Source of the DNA: Ascarosepion bandense | Taxonomy: Eukaryota > Mollusca > Cephalopoda > Sepiida > Sepiidae | Direction: 5' to 3' | Assembly (NCBI GenBank): GCA_037127315.1 | Contig: JBBBDQ010001271.1 | Span: forward strand, 612,501-676,500 | Length of the DNA stretch: 64,000 bases | Shown: positions 32,956 through 43,289 of the stretch, piece by piece | Numbering within the stretch: the first letter of the stretch is position 1 | Layout: every line of letters begins with the position of its first letter | The notes under the pieces: model-generated | Database searches by the model: none | What the model saw: the letters and a program-made list of their open reading frames with translations, nothing else | Told to the model about the DNA's origin: nothing | Program-made: the position numbers and the translations under genes

Positions 32956-33115
32956 CTTGATACATTTACCAAAATTATACAAAAACATAATACTATGGCG
33001 AGAATGCCATGGCGAGAACATGTGCACAGTGAAAAAGTATTCAGGAAAATAGAAACAAATAGTACAAAAATAAAATCGGAAAGACATTCCAGAGACACCC
33101 TTGCGTTTTAGTGGC
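32956..33115 (+). mobile_element. RTE-like C-terminal fragment (diverged), copy 1
   Basis: It encodes MPWREHVHSEKVFRKIETN and KIKSERHSRDT, which resembles the W.EHVSN.EVL..I...I..RQ series of RTE C-termini. Nearly the same sequence at 36935-37026 continues into MRNEVLDRVILTAKRTEIN, supporting the assignment. Confidence 0.6.
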
Positions 33116-33169
33116 TTTATTGCCTTGCTTACGGTGATACCGATAAAAAACAATCTTACTCTTAACTTT

Positions 33170-33485
33170 TCTCAAATTCAGTAGCAGTTATTGCTCTTTA
33201 CATTATTGATAGCGTTTTTTCCTCGCTTGAAATTTGAAGTCGGATGGAACGTTAACATCTTGATTATGTGATTATTTTTCTTCGAGTTAAATGTGCTATC
33301 TATTAATTGTAATATTAGTCATTTCTTTATAGGAAGACATTTGGCATTGATTGACTGAGCAGCCAGTACTCCTTTCAGTTGAAATTTATAACATCTTTCT
33401 CTTAAAATATTTTTCAGAGAAATAGCTTTGTCAAGTCTAGTAGCTGTTATCGCTTTTTCCATTATTGATTGGGTTCCTTCTGATT
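33170..33485. repeat. Dispersed repeat X, copy 3
   Basis: AACATCTTGATTATGTGATT core and a later GAAATTTATAACATCTTTCTCT block match copies at 57.4 and 23.9 kb. GACTGAGCAGCCAG matches the complement of 2100-2125. Confidence 0.62.
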
Positions 33486-34050
33486 TTTGTTTTCAACAGT
33501 CGCAGAGAAAGATTAACAACCAATATATAACAAGAACAATTAGGAAGATATTTAATGAAGATTATGTGACGTAGATCTTAGTAACTACAATATACGATTT
33601 TTTTTCTTTCCATATTAAGACGAGGATTTAGACGTTTTCATTCAAAGGAAATTCAACTTATCCGTTCGAATCTGACATGAAAATGCACGCACACAGTAAG
33701 ATCTGACTGATTTTCTCTACGTGAAAACAATGACACCCACTGACATTCATCGACGCTTACTAAACATTTATGGAAACCAAGCAGTAGATATGAACACAGT
33801 TACGCAATATGGTAAGGTAAAATATGGGAAAATATGCCGGTCGTCTCCATTGGTGCAGATGTTTACAAGCGCAGTATAGAGGTTCTAGTTTATCGTGAGT
33901 GAAAAATATAAGACTATTGAAGGTGACGATTTAGAAAAGAGGCATTTCGTAGAAGAAAATAGTGTTTTCGTTATCTCTATATCAGTTAAAGATTTGGTCT
34001 AAATAAATACAAGACATTGTTTTCGGAACCTTCATTGCAGATATAGATAA
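33486..34050. other. Gene-free spacer
   Basis: Nothing recognised. Confidence 0.5.
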
Positions 34051-34057
34051 GTAAATC

Positions 34058-34371
34058 AGTAAGCGTTGTGGTACAGTGAATATCGTCTCGGAATGAGAAA
34101 TAGGATAGCCGAGTTCGAATTCTAGTTGAATTCGTTGCATTCACTTAAACGCAAATACTCTTTGGAAAGGTATTAATCCGTCTCTTTCCTCCAGCTATGG
34201 GTTAAATAGCAGGACAGATTGGGTTCTATAGCCTTGATTGGAAACATCGCTACGAAAGAAATTGCAATTGCAACCGACGACGGGAAAATCTTCTGACCAG
34301 TCATTCATGTTTCTTTCGAGACATAATCGCCCAAACGTGTATCACGTATGGCACTTAACTGACTGACTGAA
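34058..34371 (+). mobile_element. SINE family A, full-length, plus orientation
   Basis: The only near-complete copy reading on the plus strand. tRNA-like head (GCGTTGTGGTACAGTGAATA at 34063; GAGTTCGAATTCTAG at about 34111), body, hairpin near 34308-34325 and an ACTGACTGACTG tail. Possible 10-bp TSD: AAATCAGTAA before and AAATCAATAA after (one mismatch). Confidence 0.9.
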
Positions 34372-34499
34372 ATCAATAAATAGATAGATATTGATTGATT
34401 CCCTGATGGCGTATCCGCCCTTTGCAGGCTATTTAATGCCAGAAATTATTTTTAGGTTGTAAGATGTTAGCGGGAGGGGAAGATAATAATGGCTTATTG

Positions 34500-34665
34500 A
34501 TACAAGTCTTACTAATTATCCCAGAGTTAGAGGAGAGAAGAGGTGGATTCAGGACTTTCCCAAGAGTATCTGCACGTAAGTGATTATGAGAAATCCGACT
34601 TGAATTGGAACTCGACTGATTCAGATCAATTATACGTTACACCATCTGCACATCCGTGCTAACAC
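34500..34665 (-). mobile_element. SINE family A relic, head half
   Basis: Diverged match to the head and proximal body: GAGAAGAGGTGGATT, CTTTCCCAAGAGTATC, TGCACGTAAGTGA, and a minus-strand B-box remnant near 34605. Confidence 0.65.
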
Positions 34666-35054
34666 CACCTGGTATTCTCATGCGGTCACTCACCTACGTT
34701 GCTTAACTTCAGTGATTGTACAGAAGCCGGTGGTTCAACGTGATATAGTCGTAAGCCGTAGATAGATATGAAAACTGGAACGGAGTGATGTAAAAGATAC
34801 ACCCCGCAACTCAAGGGTCAAGCCACATACCTCTCACTACCAAAGAGGAAATTACTCCTAAAGTCCCCCTAGCCTGACCGTAATAAAACCAATACCTCCC
34901 AAACCCTTCCTTTACTAAAGCTAACCTCTGGGCTTAGAATTATTCCTCATTCTCTGTTTATAAGGGGTTGAAGAATACATGTCTTAGAATGACATGTTGA
35001 AAATGCCTACTTCCTCGCTAAGTTTTATCTGAATTTACGGATAATATATATATA

Positions 35055-35128
35055 TGAGCTTAGTTATGTTTTCTTTCTGTCTTCATTCATATATATATGA
35101 ATAAAGACAGAAAAAAAACATACCTAAG
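35055..35128. repeat. Imperfect palindrome (~74 bp)
   Basis: GAGCTTAGTTATGTTTTC-like left arm and the complement GAAAAAAAACATACCTAAGCTC-like right arm meet at an ATATATATAT centre. Two to three mismatches per arm. No coding content. Confidence 0.8.
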
Positions 35129-35212
35129 CTCGTACGTTTCGTCCTTCAATTTTGTCTTTATTCATATTTTTTACAGAGATATTTTCAGTGATATCAGAAA
35201 TTTTACGCGCGT

Positions 35213-35252
35213 GCACACACACACACACGTATATATATATATATATATATAT
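35213..35252. repeat. (CA)n(TA)n microsatellite
   Basis: CA run then TA run, followed by a short TG-rich stretch, giving another partly self-complementary block. Confidence 0.93.
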
Positions 35253-35259
35253 GTCTGTG

Positions 35260-36107
35260 CATGTGTTATTTTGATCTGTAGGAGATGGCGCCATCATATA
35301 CAATGCAACAATTATGCGAAAAGTTGTTGAGAGGTGTTTCTTTACAAAAAACATCTGCAGAGCTTTTAATTCCGATATTAAACAAATGAAATATCATCTT
35401 TGTATTCGATGCTCTAGAGACGCCGACGGCCGCAGCTGCATCGTTTAGCGATCCGGATTTTCTCTCATCTGACTCACCTTTCCACGCCTCTGCCAAAAGA
35501 TTTCCTCTGTACCTTAGAAAAATAAGCAAGCAGACAAAAGCCCCAGGAAACCGAGCTCTCAACGAGAGTGATACAGAGAGAGAATGAAAACGGGAAAGCG
35601 AAAGTGAAGAAGAGTGGGGAGAGAACGTATAGATTAAAAAGAAAAAAACATTAAAAGAAAGAAAGTTAAAATTAGTCAGTCAGAGAGGTATCGGTGCCAT
35701 AGAGTAGTTTTCGTTACAGTGATTTGCGAAGAGAAAATGGAATTTTCAACAGCCTCATCTTTGGTTTTATTGCCAGAACCTTTCGTTACCAAATAACCTT
35801 TCGTTATTACCAAATAACTTTTACATCTTGGCACAACGATAGTCTCTCCTCACTCTTTAAAGGCGTGTTCCATCAAGGTCAGACAAGACTGGTACAATTT
35901 CCTGTTAACCGAACAGGATTTTTTTTATTAGCAATGATAAAAGGGCGTAACCAACCAACCTGGAAATAATATTTATGTTTATATCATAATAGCCGATTCT
36001 TTTCGAAAGTCGTTCTCATTGTGTTTCCTCACTTTTCCATTAAACTTTGCAAGGATATGCCATAAGAATCCTATGGTAAATCAACTAATATTTAATTTAC
36101 TGGACTT
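35260..36107. other. Spacer, no gene called
   Basis: A minus-strand ORF (35266-35562) has a donor-like GTGAGT after codons for LLAEAWKG and a CpG-containing stretch near 35420-35480. There is no matching acceptor or protein resemblance strong enough to call an exon. Confidence 0.4.
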
Positions 36108-36118
36108 AGTTTAGTATA

Positions 36119-36417
36119 GTCAGTCAATTAAGTGCCATACGTGAAACACGCTTGGGCGATCATGTCTCGAAAGAAACATGACTGACTGGGCAGAATATTA
36201 TCCCGCAGTAGGTTGCCATTGCTTTCTGTCGCAGACTGGTTACCAGCCAAGGCTATAGAACCCAATCTGTCCTGCTATTTAACCCATAACTGGAGGGAAG
36301 AGACGGATTAATGCCTTTCCCAAGGGTATTTGTGCGTAATGGATTCAACTGGAATTCGAACTCTGCTCCCCGATTTCTCATTCTGAGCCAACATCCACTG
36401 CACCACAACGCACATCC
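36119..36417 (-). mobile_element. SINE family A with TSD
   Basis: Complete copy. AGTTTAGTATA (36108-36118) and AGTTTAGCACA (36418-36428) form a slightly diverged 11-bp TSD. The hairpin is of the normal type with a GAAA loop. Confidence 0.92.
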
Positions 36418-36606
36418 AGTTTAGCACACTAGTGCAAGGTTAAAGTATCGGGAATAGCTAGGAGGAAGATTGTATTTAAATACTTTCTTAAATTTTTACT
36501 GCGATCTAACATTATACAATAGCTCCATAAGAAACATGCAATAATTTCTACAATAACTACAGCGTGCGATGGATGAAAATAACACTGACATATCATTTTA
36601 CTTGAT

Positions 36607-36895
36607 CAGTCAGTTAAGTGCCATACGTGAAACACGCTTGGGCGATCATGTCTCGAAAGAGACATGACTGACTGGGCATAAGATTATCCTACAGTAGGTT
36701 GCCATTGCTTTCTGCGGTAGACTGGTTGCCGGCCAAGGCTATAGAACCCAATCTGTCCTGTTATTTAACTGGAGGGAAGAGACGGATTAATACCTTTCCC
36801 AAGGGTATTTGCGCGTAAGTGAATGCAATGAATTCAACTGGAATTCGAACTCGGCTCCCCGATTTCTCGTTCCGAGCCGTTCTGGACCACAACGC
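36607..36895 (-). mobile_element. SINE family A with exact TSD and a local empty site
   Basis: ACTTGAT stands at 36600-36606 and 36896-36902. The un-inserted sequence is preserved in reverse orientation at 38331-38405, which fixes both insertion boundaries. Small deletions inside (the ACCCATA and GATATCC blocks) show age. Confidence 0.94.
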
Positions 36896-37170
36896 ACTTG
36901 ATACATTTACCAAAATTATACAAAAACATAATACCATGGCGAGAACATGTGCACAGTGAAAAAGTATTCAGGAAAATAGAAACAAATAGTACAAAAGTAA
37001 AATCGGGAAGACATTCCAGAGACACATAATGAGGAACGAAGTTTTGGATCGCGTTATATTGACGGCAAAACGGACAGAGATAAACAGTAAGTAATATACC
37101 TAATGAACTTGTAGAAAAGAATGGCAGGATAGAGTGTGGAAATTATAAGGAAAAATAATATTTAAAACTA
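36896..37170 (+). mobile_element. RTE-like C-terminal fragment (diverged), copy 2
   Basis: It reads KVFRKIETN, KVKSGRHSRDT, then after a shift IMRNEVLDRVILTAKRTEIN, then remnants of ECGNY. The HIMR.E.L...ILT..I block is typical of the RTE C-terminal domain. The first ~130 bp are shared with 32945-33110. Confidence 0.65.
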
Positions 37171-37319
37171 TAAAATTATGAAATTGTGGAGAACCAGGAT
37201 CGCTCATATCCTGATTGGACACGGTACATAAAATATCTTATACATTTATATAGTTTAGTATATATCAACAAACATAGCCGAACGATAACATACAGGAAAA
37301 CCGTTTTACATCTTTCTTC

Positions 37320-37620
37320 CAAATGGATGCAGTAATGTTGACATTTTTTATATATAGTACCACAAAAATGCAAAGGGTTCATGGGAGTGAAAGAAAATGA
37401 GAAGTTAGTGAGGAGAAAGGTCAATAAAACGAAAAGGATTCACGAATACAGAATATATTATAGTGATTGCGCTTGCTCTTGAATTTTTGAAGATCGTAGG
37501 TGAGACGGAAGCAAGAAGATAGACAATTCCACGAGCGAGAAATGCGTTAAAAGAAACTATTAGAATAAAACTTACAGATGCATCTACAGGATGCGGTGGG
37601 TAAATTGTTGCCATTTTATA
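37320..37620 (-). mobile_element. LINE (CR1/L2-like) 3' fragment
   Basis: The minus strand has NSFF-like, RISR, W..LSS and LQKF.. remnants, then IRESFSFY and a decayed tail (TMNPLHFCG). It lies just before a mariner-like relic of opposite orientation. Confidence 0.68.
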
Positions 37621-37689
37621 TTTTAATTGCGCGCATGCGCTTAGTTTTTTGATTTTGTTGACTGCACACTATAATAGGGTCAGTTGGGC

Positions 37690-38330
37690 ACCATCTGTAA
37701 AAAAAAAAGAGCACCATCACGAAATTCACTATGCCAGAAATTTGGATACAGCATGCTGTACTGTTTGGCATTCGCACCGGAAGCTCCAATACGAACATTT
37801 CCGAGTATTTGGGTGTCAATATTAGGACAGTGCTGGTGATTCGGAAAGAGTTAAAGCGTTTAATGGTGATTACAAAGATGTTTAGCGTGATCACTAATGA
37901 TTGCGATGTTATGCCTCCATTCGTCTTTCCACGGAGCCTCAGATTCAATACGGACACCTACATCAAGTGTCCTGAGGCGGTAGTGCTGTCCTGGGTCAAG
38001 CAGGTGGCTGCTGGAAGACCTTAACAGGAGAACCCAGTCATGACTGCAAGTAAATTTCTACAATCAAGGTCCTTTACATTTTCCCACCTAAATCCCCAGG
38101 CTGCAACCTCCTTAATTATTATGTGTGGGGCGCATTTGAGCGAGAGAGCAACAAAACTATTCGTAACACCGAAGATTAAGTGAAGGGAAGCATTATGGCA
38201 GCATTCACCAAGATAAACAAGAAAACCGTCCAGATCAGTTGCAGAAGATTCTGAAATCGTCTACTGGTCGAGATTGAAGCCAATCGCGATTTTATTTAAT
38301 AAATTTACCCTTTAGTATTTCAAGATATTT
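37690..38330 (+). mobile_element. mariner/Tc1-superfamily transposase relic, internally deleted
   Basis: An ORF of 97 codons (37731-38024) joins an N-terminal helix-turn-helix-like segment (EYLGVNIRTVLVIRKELKR) directly to a catalytic-domain segment (CDVMPPFVFPRSLRFNTDTY, CPEAVVLSWVKQVAAGRP), so the first Asp block is deleted. Beyond a stop come the CNLLNYYVWGAFERESN-like and KDELK..IMAAFTKINK-like blocks near the third acidic position. Same family as 28560-29260. Confidence 0.72.
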
Positions 38331-38405
38331 TTGTATAATTTTGGTAAATGTATCAAGTAAAATGATATGTCAGTATTACTTTCATCCATCGCACGCTGTA
38401 GTTAT
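38331..38405 (-). repeat. Unoccupied paralogue of the SINE insertion site at 36.6 kb
   Basis: The reverse complement matches 36545-36606 joined directly to 36896-36915, with a single ACTTGAT and no SINE. A few substitutions separate the two. Confidence 0.88.
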
Positions 38406-38905
38406 TTCAACAGTAAAACAATGAGACCTAGTTGCCAATCTAGTACTACGCTTAAATTCCAAAGTACTAAAGGGGGAAGCTCATCGGTAGAATTGTTATG
38501 AAAGTATAGAAATTACACAAGGGAGTCACTTTATGTCGGTGGGAAAGTTACTGAAGCCGAAATAGCAGGTTAGGACCGATAACGTTGCAAACCCTTTTAT
38601 TGAATTCGTCAAGAATCGAGATAGACAGCAGGAATGCTAGACCAAATATGACAGGAATATTAAAAGCATAGTCGAATGGTTGATTTATAAACATGTAAGA
38701 TGGATTCTAGCTAGAAAAATATCTAGCACATTAAAGCCAACCAAATTTCTTAGTCACAACCATAACAACTGATTCAATATAAATATTTCATTATGTCAGG
38801 GAAAAATGTGAAATCGAGCAGGCGTCGTGCGTTACTCTCCATGAGGTTAAGATCAGCGATGATGATGGAAGACAAAAATGGTTCATTAAAATTTAAAATG
38901 GCTCT
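38406..38905 (-). mobile_element. LINE (CR1/L2-like) RT/C-terminal relic
   Basis: On the minus strand: a MADLNLMESNARLL-like block, IYKSTIRLCF-like block, FATLSVLTCYFG, PTDIK, then EFKRSTRLATRSHCFTVEI. Many stops. The 3' side stops near 38406 without a tail, next to the empty-site sequence. Confidence 0.68.
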
Positions 38906-39094
38906 AATGCGTTAAAATTTATAAGCCATTATTTTGCCTCAGATGATAACTGACTGAAGGTCATCTTTCTAGATCTGTTGCTTCTTTAAAACTTTGAAAT
39001 TAATGTCTCTCAGACTATGGATTGAAGAAGATAATTTCACAGATTAAAAAGAAATGTTTACTCAAACTGTTTATCCACTACGTTAATAATAAGA

Positions 39095-39235
39095 CGTTTT
39101 TAATCAATTTACACCAAGAAAGGAGATAATGCCACGAAGATGCAATAGACTATTGGGAATGAAAGAAAAACCGGAAATCCTAAACAGGAAACAAGAAATA
39201 AACCGCTACTCCTATACGTCAGAGACATTGGAGCT
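39095..39235 (-). mobile_element. LINE 3' tail relic
   Basis: A degenerate copy of the conserved LINE tail (minus strand), with upstream UTR matching the 53.5 and 56.1 kb tails (CTGTTTAGGATTTCCGGTTT). Confidence 0.65.
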
Positions 39236-39485
39236 AACCTAATAATAATAATATATCTATATATTGTTTAGAATATGTTTAAATCTAAAATTAAATTCCA
39301 TTATTTCGGTTCTTTATTCATTGACAATTTTTCGAAAAACATTTTGTCTATATTAATTTCTTATGTAAATTATGGAAAAAAAAAACTATGAAAAGCTTAC
39401 TAACGCGTCTAAATATCTAGCTGACTTCTACGATATCCTGTAAATATATATCGCTCATTCAGTAATGAATTAGAGTACTCTGGCT
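39236..39485. other. AT-rich spacer
   Basis: No recognisable features. Confidence 0.5.
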
Positions 39486-39489
39486 ATTT

Positions 39490-39640
39490 GGGCATGTATA
39501 ATGATAATATACATGCTAAAAAGTCTGCCTTCTTTTACCGAGCGCCCATAGCACAGAGGTAGAATCGCCGACTGATGCCAATTCCTGGGTTAAAAGCAAT
39601 CGGAGTCTAACAGATCTGTTTCGCTGTATATATATAATGG
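39490..39640 (+). mobile_element. tRNA-like + hammerhead repeat, copy 2 (broken)
   Basis: ATAATGATAATATACATGC, then GCACAGAGGTAGAATCGCC, GACTGATGCCAATTCCTGGG (15 bp including the T-arm lost), AAGCAATCGGAGTCTAA, then CAGATCTGTTTCGCTG. The last block is the reverse complement of CAGCGAAACAGATCTG from the ribozyme. The GAAA side of the hammerhead is thus inverted about its palindromic stem III, and CTGATGA is gone. Not a functional ribozyme. Confidence 0.72.
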
Positions 39641-40155
39641 ACTCTTTCGTCGTTGTTTTTCGACGTACAGTATGTCCTGCATTTCAATACTTAGAACCAA
39701 ACAGCGAGACCATTTTTTGGATGAGCCGTATATATTTAAATAAACCACAGTATTCCACAAAGATCCCAACGTTCTTTACAATGTTGTCTTTGACCAGTGA
39801 TCATTCAAAGCTATAAGAGCCACTCTGTCCTGCCCATCATGCAAAGCCCGCTTCATCAGATGGTTCACCCGTTAGGGTCTTTTGGGGTTGGTCGCGCTTA
39901 GTCTGGGTAATCGTCTTCGACCTTGCCGCCAAGGTGAACCTACCTGTTTAGAAATTCCGATGCCATCCTTCTCAGAATCATTAAATTATGCAGACTTCTC
40001 CATGACAATAAGGAGCGGCCATCAGATCTACGCACATAGAAACATACATGCATAAACAAAACGCATATATATTTTACACTGAATGACGGATTAAGTAGTA
40101 CCACATTATTATTATTGATTAAAAATTAAAATAATAAAAGTATAATTTTGGTCCA
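39641..40155. other. Gene-free spacer
   Basis: A locally GC-richer patch at 39780-39960; no gene pattern or known repeat. Confidence 0.45.
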
Positions 40156-40159
40156 CAAG

Positions 40160-40795
40160 TGACTAGGGAGATTTCCCGCATTAGGTTGCCATTATTTTCT
40201 GCGGTAGACTGTTTGCCAACCAAGGCTATAGAACCCAATCAGTTTTGTTATTCAATCCTTTTATCAATATCAGTTAAGGCTATAGAACCCAGTCTGTCTT
40301 TTTTATTCAATGCTTTTATCAATATCAGTCGGTTGTGCTATCCGTAATGTACACTTGAGTGATCATGTCTCTTTCAATCCATGAATGACTAAGCAGAAGA
40401 TTTTCCGAAGTAGGTTGTTATTACTTTCTGCGCTAGACTGATTTCCAACCAAGGCTATGGAATCCAGTCTGTTCTTTTATTCAATGCTTTTATCATTATC
40501 TGTCAGTTAAGTGCCATACGTGATGTACGCTTGGACGATCATGTCTCTTCAATCTATGAATGACTAAGATTTTCCGAAGTAGGTTGCCATTACTTTCTGC
40601 GGTAGACTGTTTGCCAACCAAGGCTGTAGAATATAATCTGCCCTGTTGTTCAAACCTTAGTTGGTGGGAGACTAGACGGATTAATTCCTTTTCCAAGGCT
40701 AATTGTGCGTAAGTAAATGAAACCAATTCGAATGAATTGGTTTCATGAATTTGGCTCTCCAACTTCTCATTCCGAACTGATGTCCATTACAACGC
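40160..40795 (-). mobile_element. SINE family A, array of body units with one head
   Basis: The GGTTGCCATTA..TTTCTGCGGTAG block appears three times (about 40183, 40412, 40582), each followed by CCAACCAAGGCTAT.GAA and TTATTCAATGCTTTTATCA-type sequence. Only the last unit runs through to the tRNA-like head (about 40700-40795), which is decayed. Several shortened bodies are chained head-to-tail. Confidence 0.8.
40717..40746. repeat. Perfect 13-bp hairpin inside the SINE
   Basis: ATGAAACCAATTC (40717-40729), loop GAAT, complement at 40734-40746. Other SINE copies have only GAATTC-containing sequence here, with no long hairpin. Confidence 0.9.
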
Positions 40796-40979
40796 CATCT
40801 GATATAAAATTTGTTAAGGCAAAGATTAAGGTAGAGATTAAGGTTAAAAGAAAGAAATTCTTAGAATATCCAACACGTAGTGGCTATTTGTAGAGAAGTG
40901 GAAAAAATAAGTGAAGGGAAGTTTAAGAACTTGGTGGAAATTACAAGAAAATTAAAGAACTTTTATCGCTTTAGAAAGA

Positions 40980-41346
40980 CTAGCAGTGTAGCCCGGCGTG
41001 GCTCGGGTGTAATGAAAGCTTTAAAACTAACCCATGGTCCTGGAGCTCAGACTCTTTGGATGTTGGCACTAAAGACTAAAAAGCAATAGTTGTTTCCAGT
41101 TAAAGCAAAACCGTAGACTGAAAGAAAAATGAATGGATGTAAGTCAAATTTTGATTTCCTGGTATCGATATCAAATAAGATTTTTTCGTTGTAAACTGGA
41201 TTTTGAAGGCTAAATAAGTCATCTGAGTAAATGGTATCATGATTGAGACTAAGAACTACAATTATATCTACTTAGAGTCAAACCCAAAGCAAAAACTAAA
41301 ATAAAAGGGCTGAAAAACTGATTTTGATCAGACCCGGTATCTTGCC

Positions 41347-41387
<41 letters not shown>

Positions 41388-41708
41388 GAAAAAAATCGCA
41401 AGATCGCCAAGTTGATTTTCTGCACTATTGTAAGAACTGTAACCTTGAAACTTCTGAATGTCGTTTCTTATGTCTTTGTCTATGAGTGTATCAAATTTCA
41501 CTAAAATCGGACCACTCCTATAACCTGACTTTATCGATTATCGATATTAGTCGGGTGTACCTCGACACAAAACCTAGCTAAGAACACTCGCAGACGCTTA
41601 TAGTACAACTGTGTAAATTTTCAAGGAAATCGGTTCAGCCGTTTCGGAGTCTATAGGTAACGGTTACACGCACACACAGACAAAGTTCCATTTATAAATA
41701 AGTTTAGA
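40980..41708 (-). mobile_element. Non-autonomous Helitron, copy E
   Basis: Minus strand: TCTAAACTTATTTATAAAT start at 41708, hairpin (CCCGAGCCACGCCGGG) and CTAG at 40983-40980, outer bases A and T. 729 bp, similar in version to copies B and C along its whole length, with a (TA)n run at 41351-41386. Confidence 0.83.
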
Positions 41709-42245
41709 TTTACCAATGATTATTACATTAATTAAATATAGCAATAATTTTGAATTGACTAAAAATTTTGTGGCTTTGGTTATTAGTCTTATTTAAATAA
41801 TTTTCGAAATCTTTCATTGGGTGCGATGCATGCAAAGTAAATTCATGAAAATATTGATTTTTCTTTTTAATTCGCATGTAATCATACGCCCAAAGCTGCT
41901 TGTTATTGTACCGAGCCAATAATTTTAACGACTCTTACTTACAAACGCAGACACATTGAGGAAAACTACAATAGCAATAACATGAAGGACAATATAAATT
42001 CACTCTGAATACAGTTAAGCGTATGCTGCTGTGTAATTTGTTTGGTTGGTATATAGGCATATCAACTTTTACGTGGGGGTAATTAATACAAGAATTATTT
42101 AGTATTAGAAATCAGGGGTTTGAATGTGATTCAGAAGAAGAAAAAGGAAAGAAAAAGAAAAATGCAGTCTGAGTACAAATTTTTTTGAGTAGTGTAAGGA
42201 AATAAAATGTTTAAGCTTCTGCGATTATTTTCATGTAAAATCTGG
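41709..42245. other. Gene-free spacer
   Basis: A 63-codon minus-strand ORF without family resemblance; nothing else. Confidence 0.5.
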
Positions 42246-42249
42246 CTTC

Positions 42250-42490
42250 TTTCAAGAAATGAATTATTTTCGATAGATTCACTTTGTTGAAGAGTTCTTT
42301 TAAGTTGTTTACCGGATAATACTATATTCGGATTAAGTTTAGCTTCCGACTATTCACCAAGAAGATGTGTTTCACTGTGTATTGGTTTCACATATAGTAC
42401 ACATTGATGATATTTCATTTTTCAGCAGGGGATTATGTGTCACTTTAGTATAACCTATACGGAATCTGGCCAAAACAACGTCATCTTTTC
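42250..42490 (-). mobile_element. LINE relic, C-terminal zinc-knuckle-like region (Jockey/R1-type)
   Basis: The minus strand reads DDVVLARFRIGYTKVTHNPL, LKNEISSMCTICETNTQ, then stops. ARLRIGHT..TH..LL...PP.C..C...LTV.HIL is the region after the RT/RNase H of Jockey- and R1-like LINEs. It is a different LINE type from the CR1/L2-like copies elsewhere. Short and decayed. Confidence 0.62.
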
Positions 42491-43115
42491 TTATCTTTTT
42501 GTATCCTGTTTTTAACTCTTATAATGCGGTTGATGCTATTCAGTTTGTTATCTGTAGCTCCAACGATTTTTATTGATCGATTCGTTTTCTATGGATTATC
42601 CACACTTTTCAGGTTATTTAAAGCCAGAAAATTATTACGTGAGCTTGTATTTGCTTCAACTGAATTCTTAACGCAGCTTATTGTAGTTCAAAGTTCAAGT
42701 ACTGACTGCGCAATGGTATAATTGTTACTGGAATTAAAAATCTATTAGCTCAAGTACTACCCAATGCTATTAAAATATCACGCGATGGCGGATACCAAGT
42801 CACATTCGTATAAGACGTAATGTTAGAGTTAATTCAGAGACAAATAAACAACTAAAACCAACAACTTATAATTACTTCAAACATGCTATAAATAAATTCA
42901 TCACAAATAAATGACATGAACGTTGGGGCTAGTCTTATGGTCACATTCCGTTGCAACATACGATAATATCCCGTGCGATTACCGGTTCTTTTGAAGAAAA
43001 GGATGAGATTTTGTTATTTGGAAGAAAAGGTAAATTCGTGTCTTATTTAAAGGAATTGATGAATTTTTTTTATGGATTCTCCTCTTCATCGAACAACGTA
43101 AATATTCATTTTTCA
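42491..43115. other. Gene-free spacer
   Basis: No recognised features; two short ORFs are chance. Confidence 0.5.
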
Positions 43116-43119
43116 CATA

Positions 43120-43262
43120 TTTTCAGTTATGATTTTTCTAAGCACAGCTTAAACGTGGAAGGTCGAAAATATAAAATACCCAGGGAGGATTGAACTCACT
43201 ACTCAATAATAATGATTATAGCGAGACAAGATTGCTAACCATTACACCACATCGAGGTTCCC
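43120..43262 (-). mobile_element. tRNA-derived SINE family B, single copy
   Basis: The minus strand has GTGTAATGGTTAGCAATCTT (A-box side) and GAGTTCAATCCTCC (B-box side), then a tail with a complement of AAGCACAGCTTAAACGTGGA. The same organisation occurs three times at 59.2-59.6 kb. The tRNA-like part is about 43179-43262. A 20-bp scrap of SINE A tail follows at 43263-43286. Confidence 0.72.
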
Positions 43263-43289
43263 TCAGTCAGTTAAGTGCCATACGTACCC

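Noticed and set aside
35266..35562. Minus-strand ORF with a GTGAGT donor-like site as a signal-peptide exon
   Set aside because: No acceptor or start context, no conserved residues recognised, and it runs into a microsatellite-bearing region.
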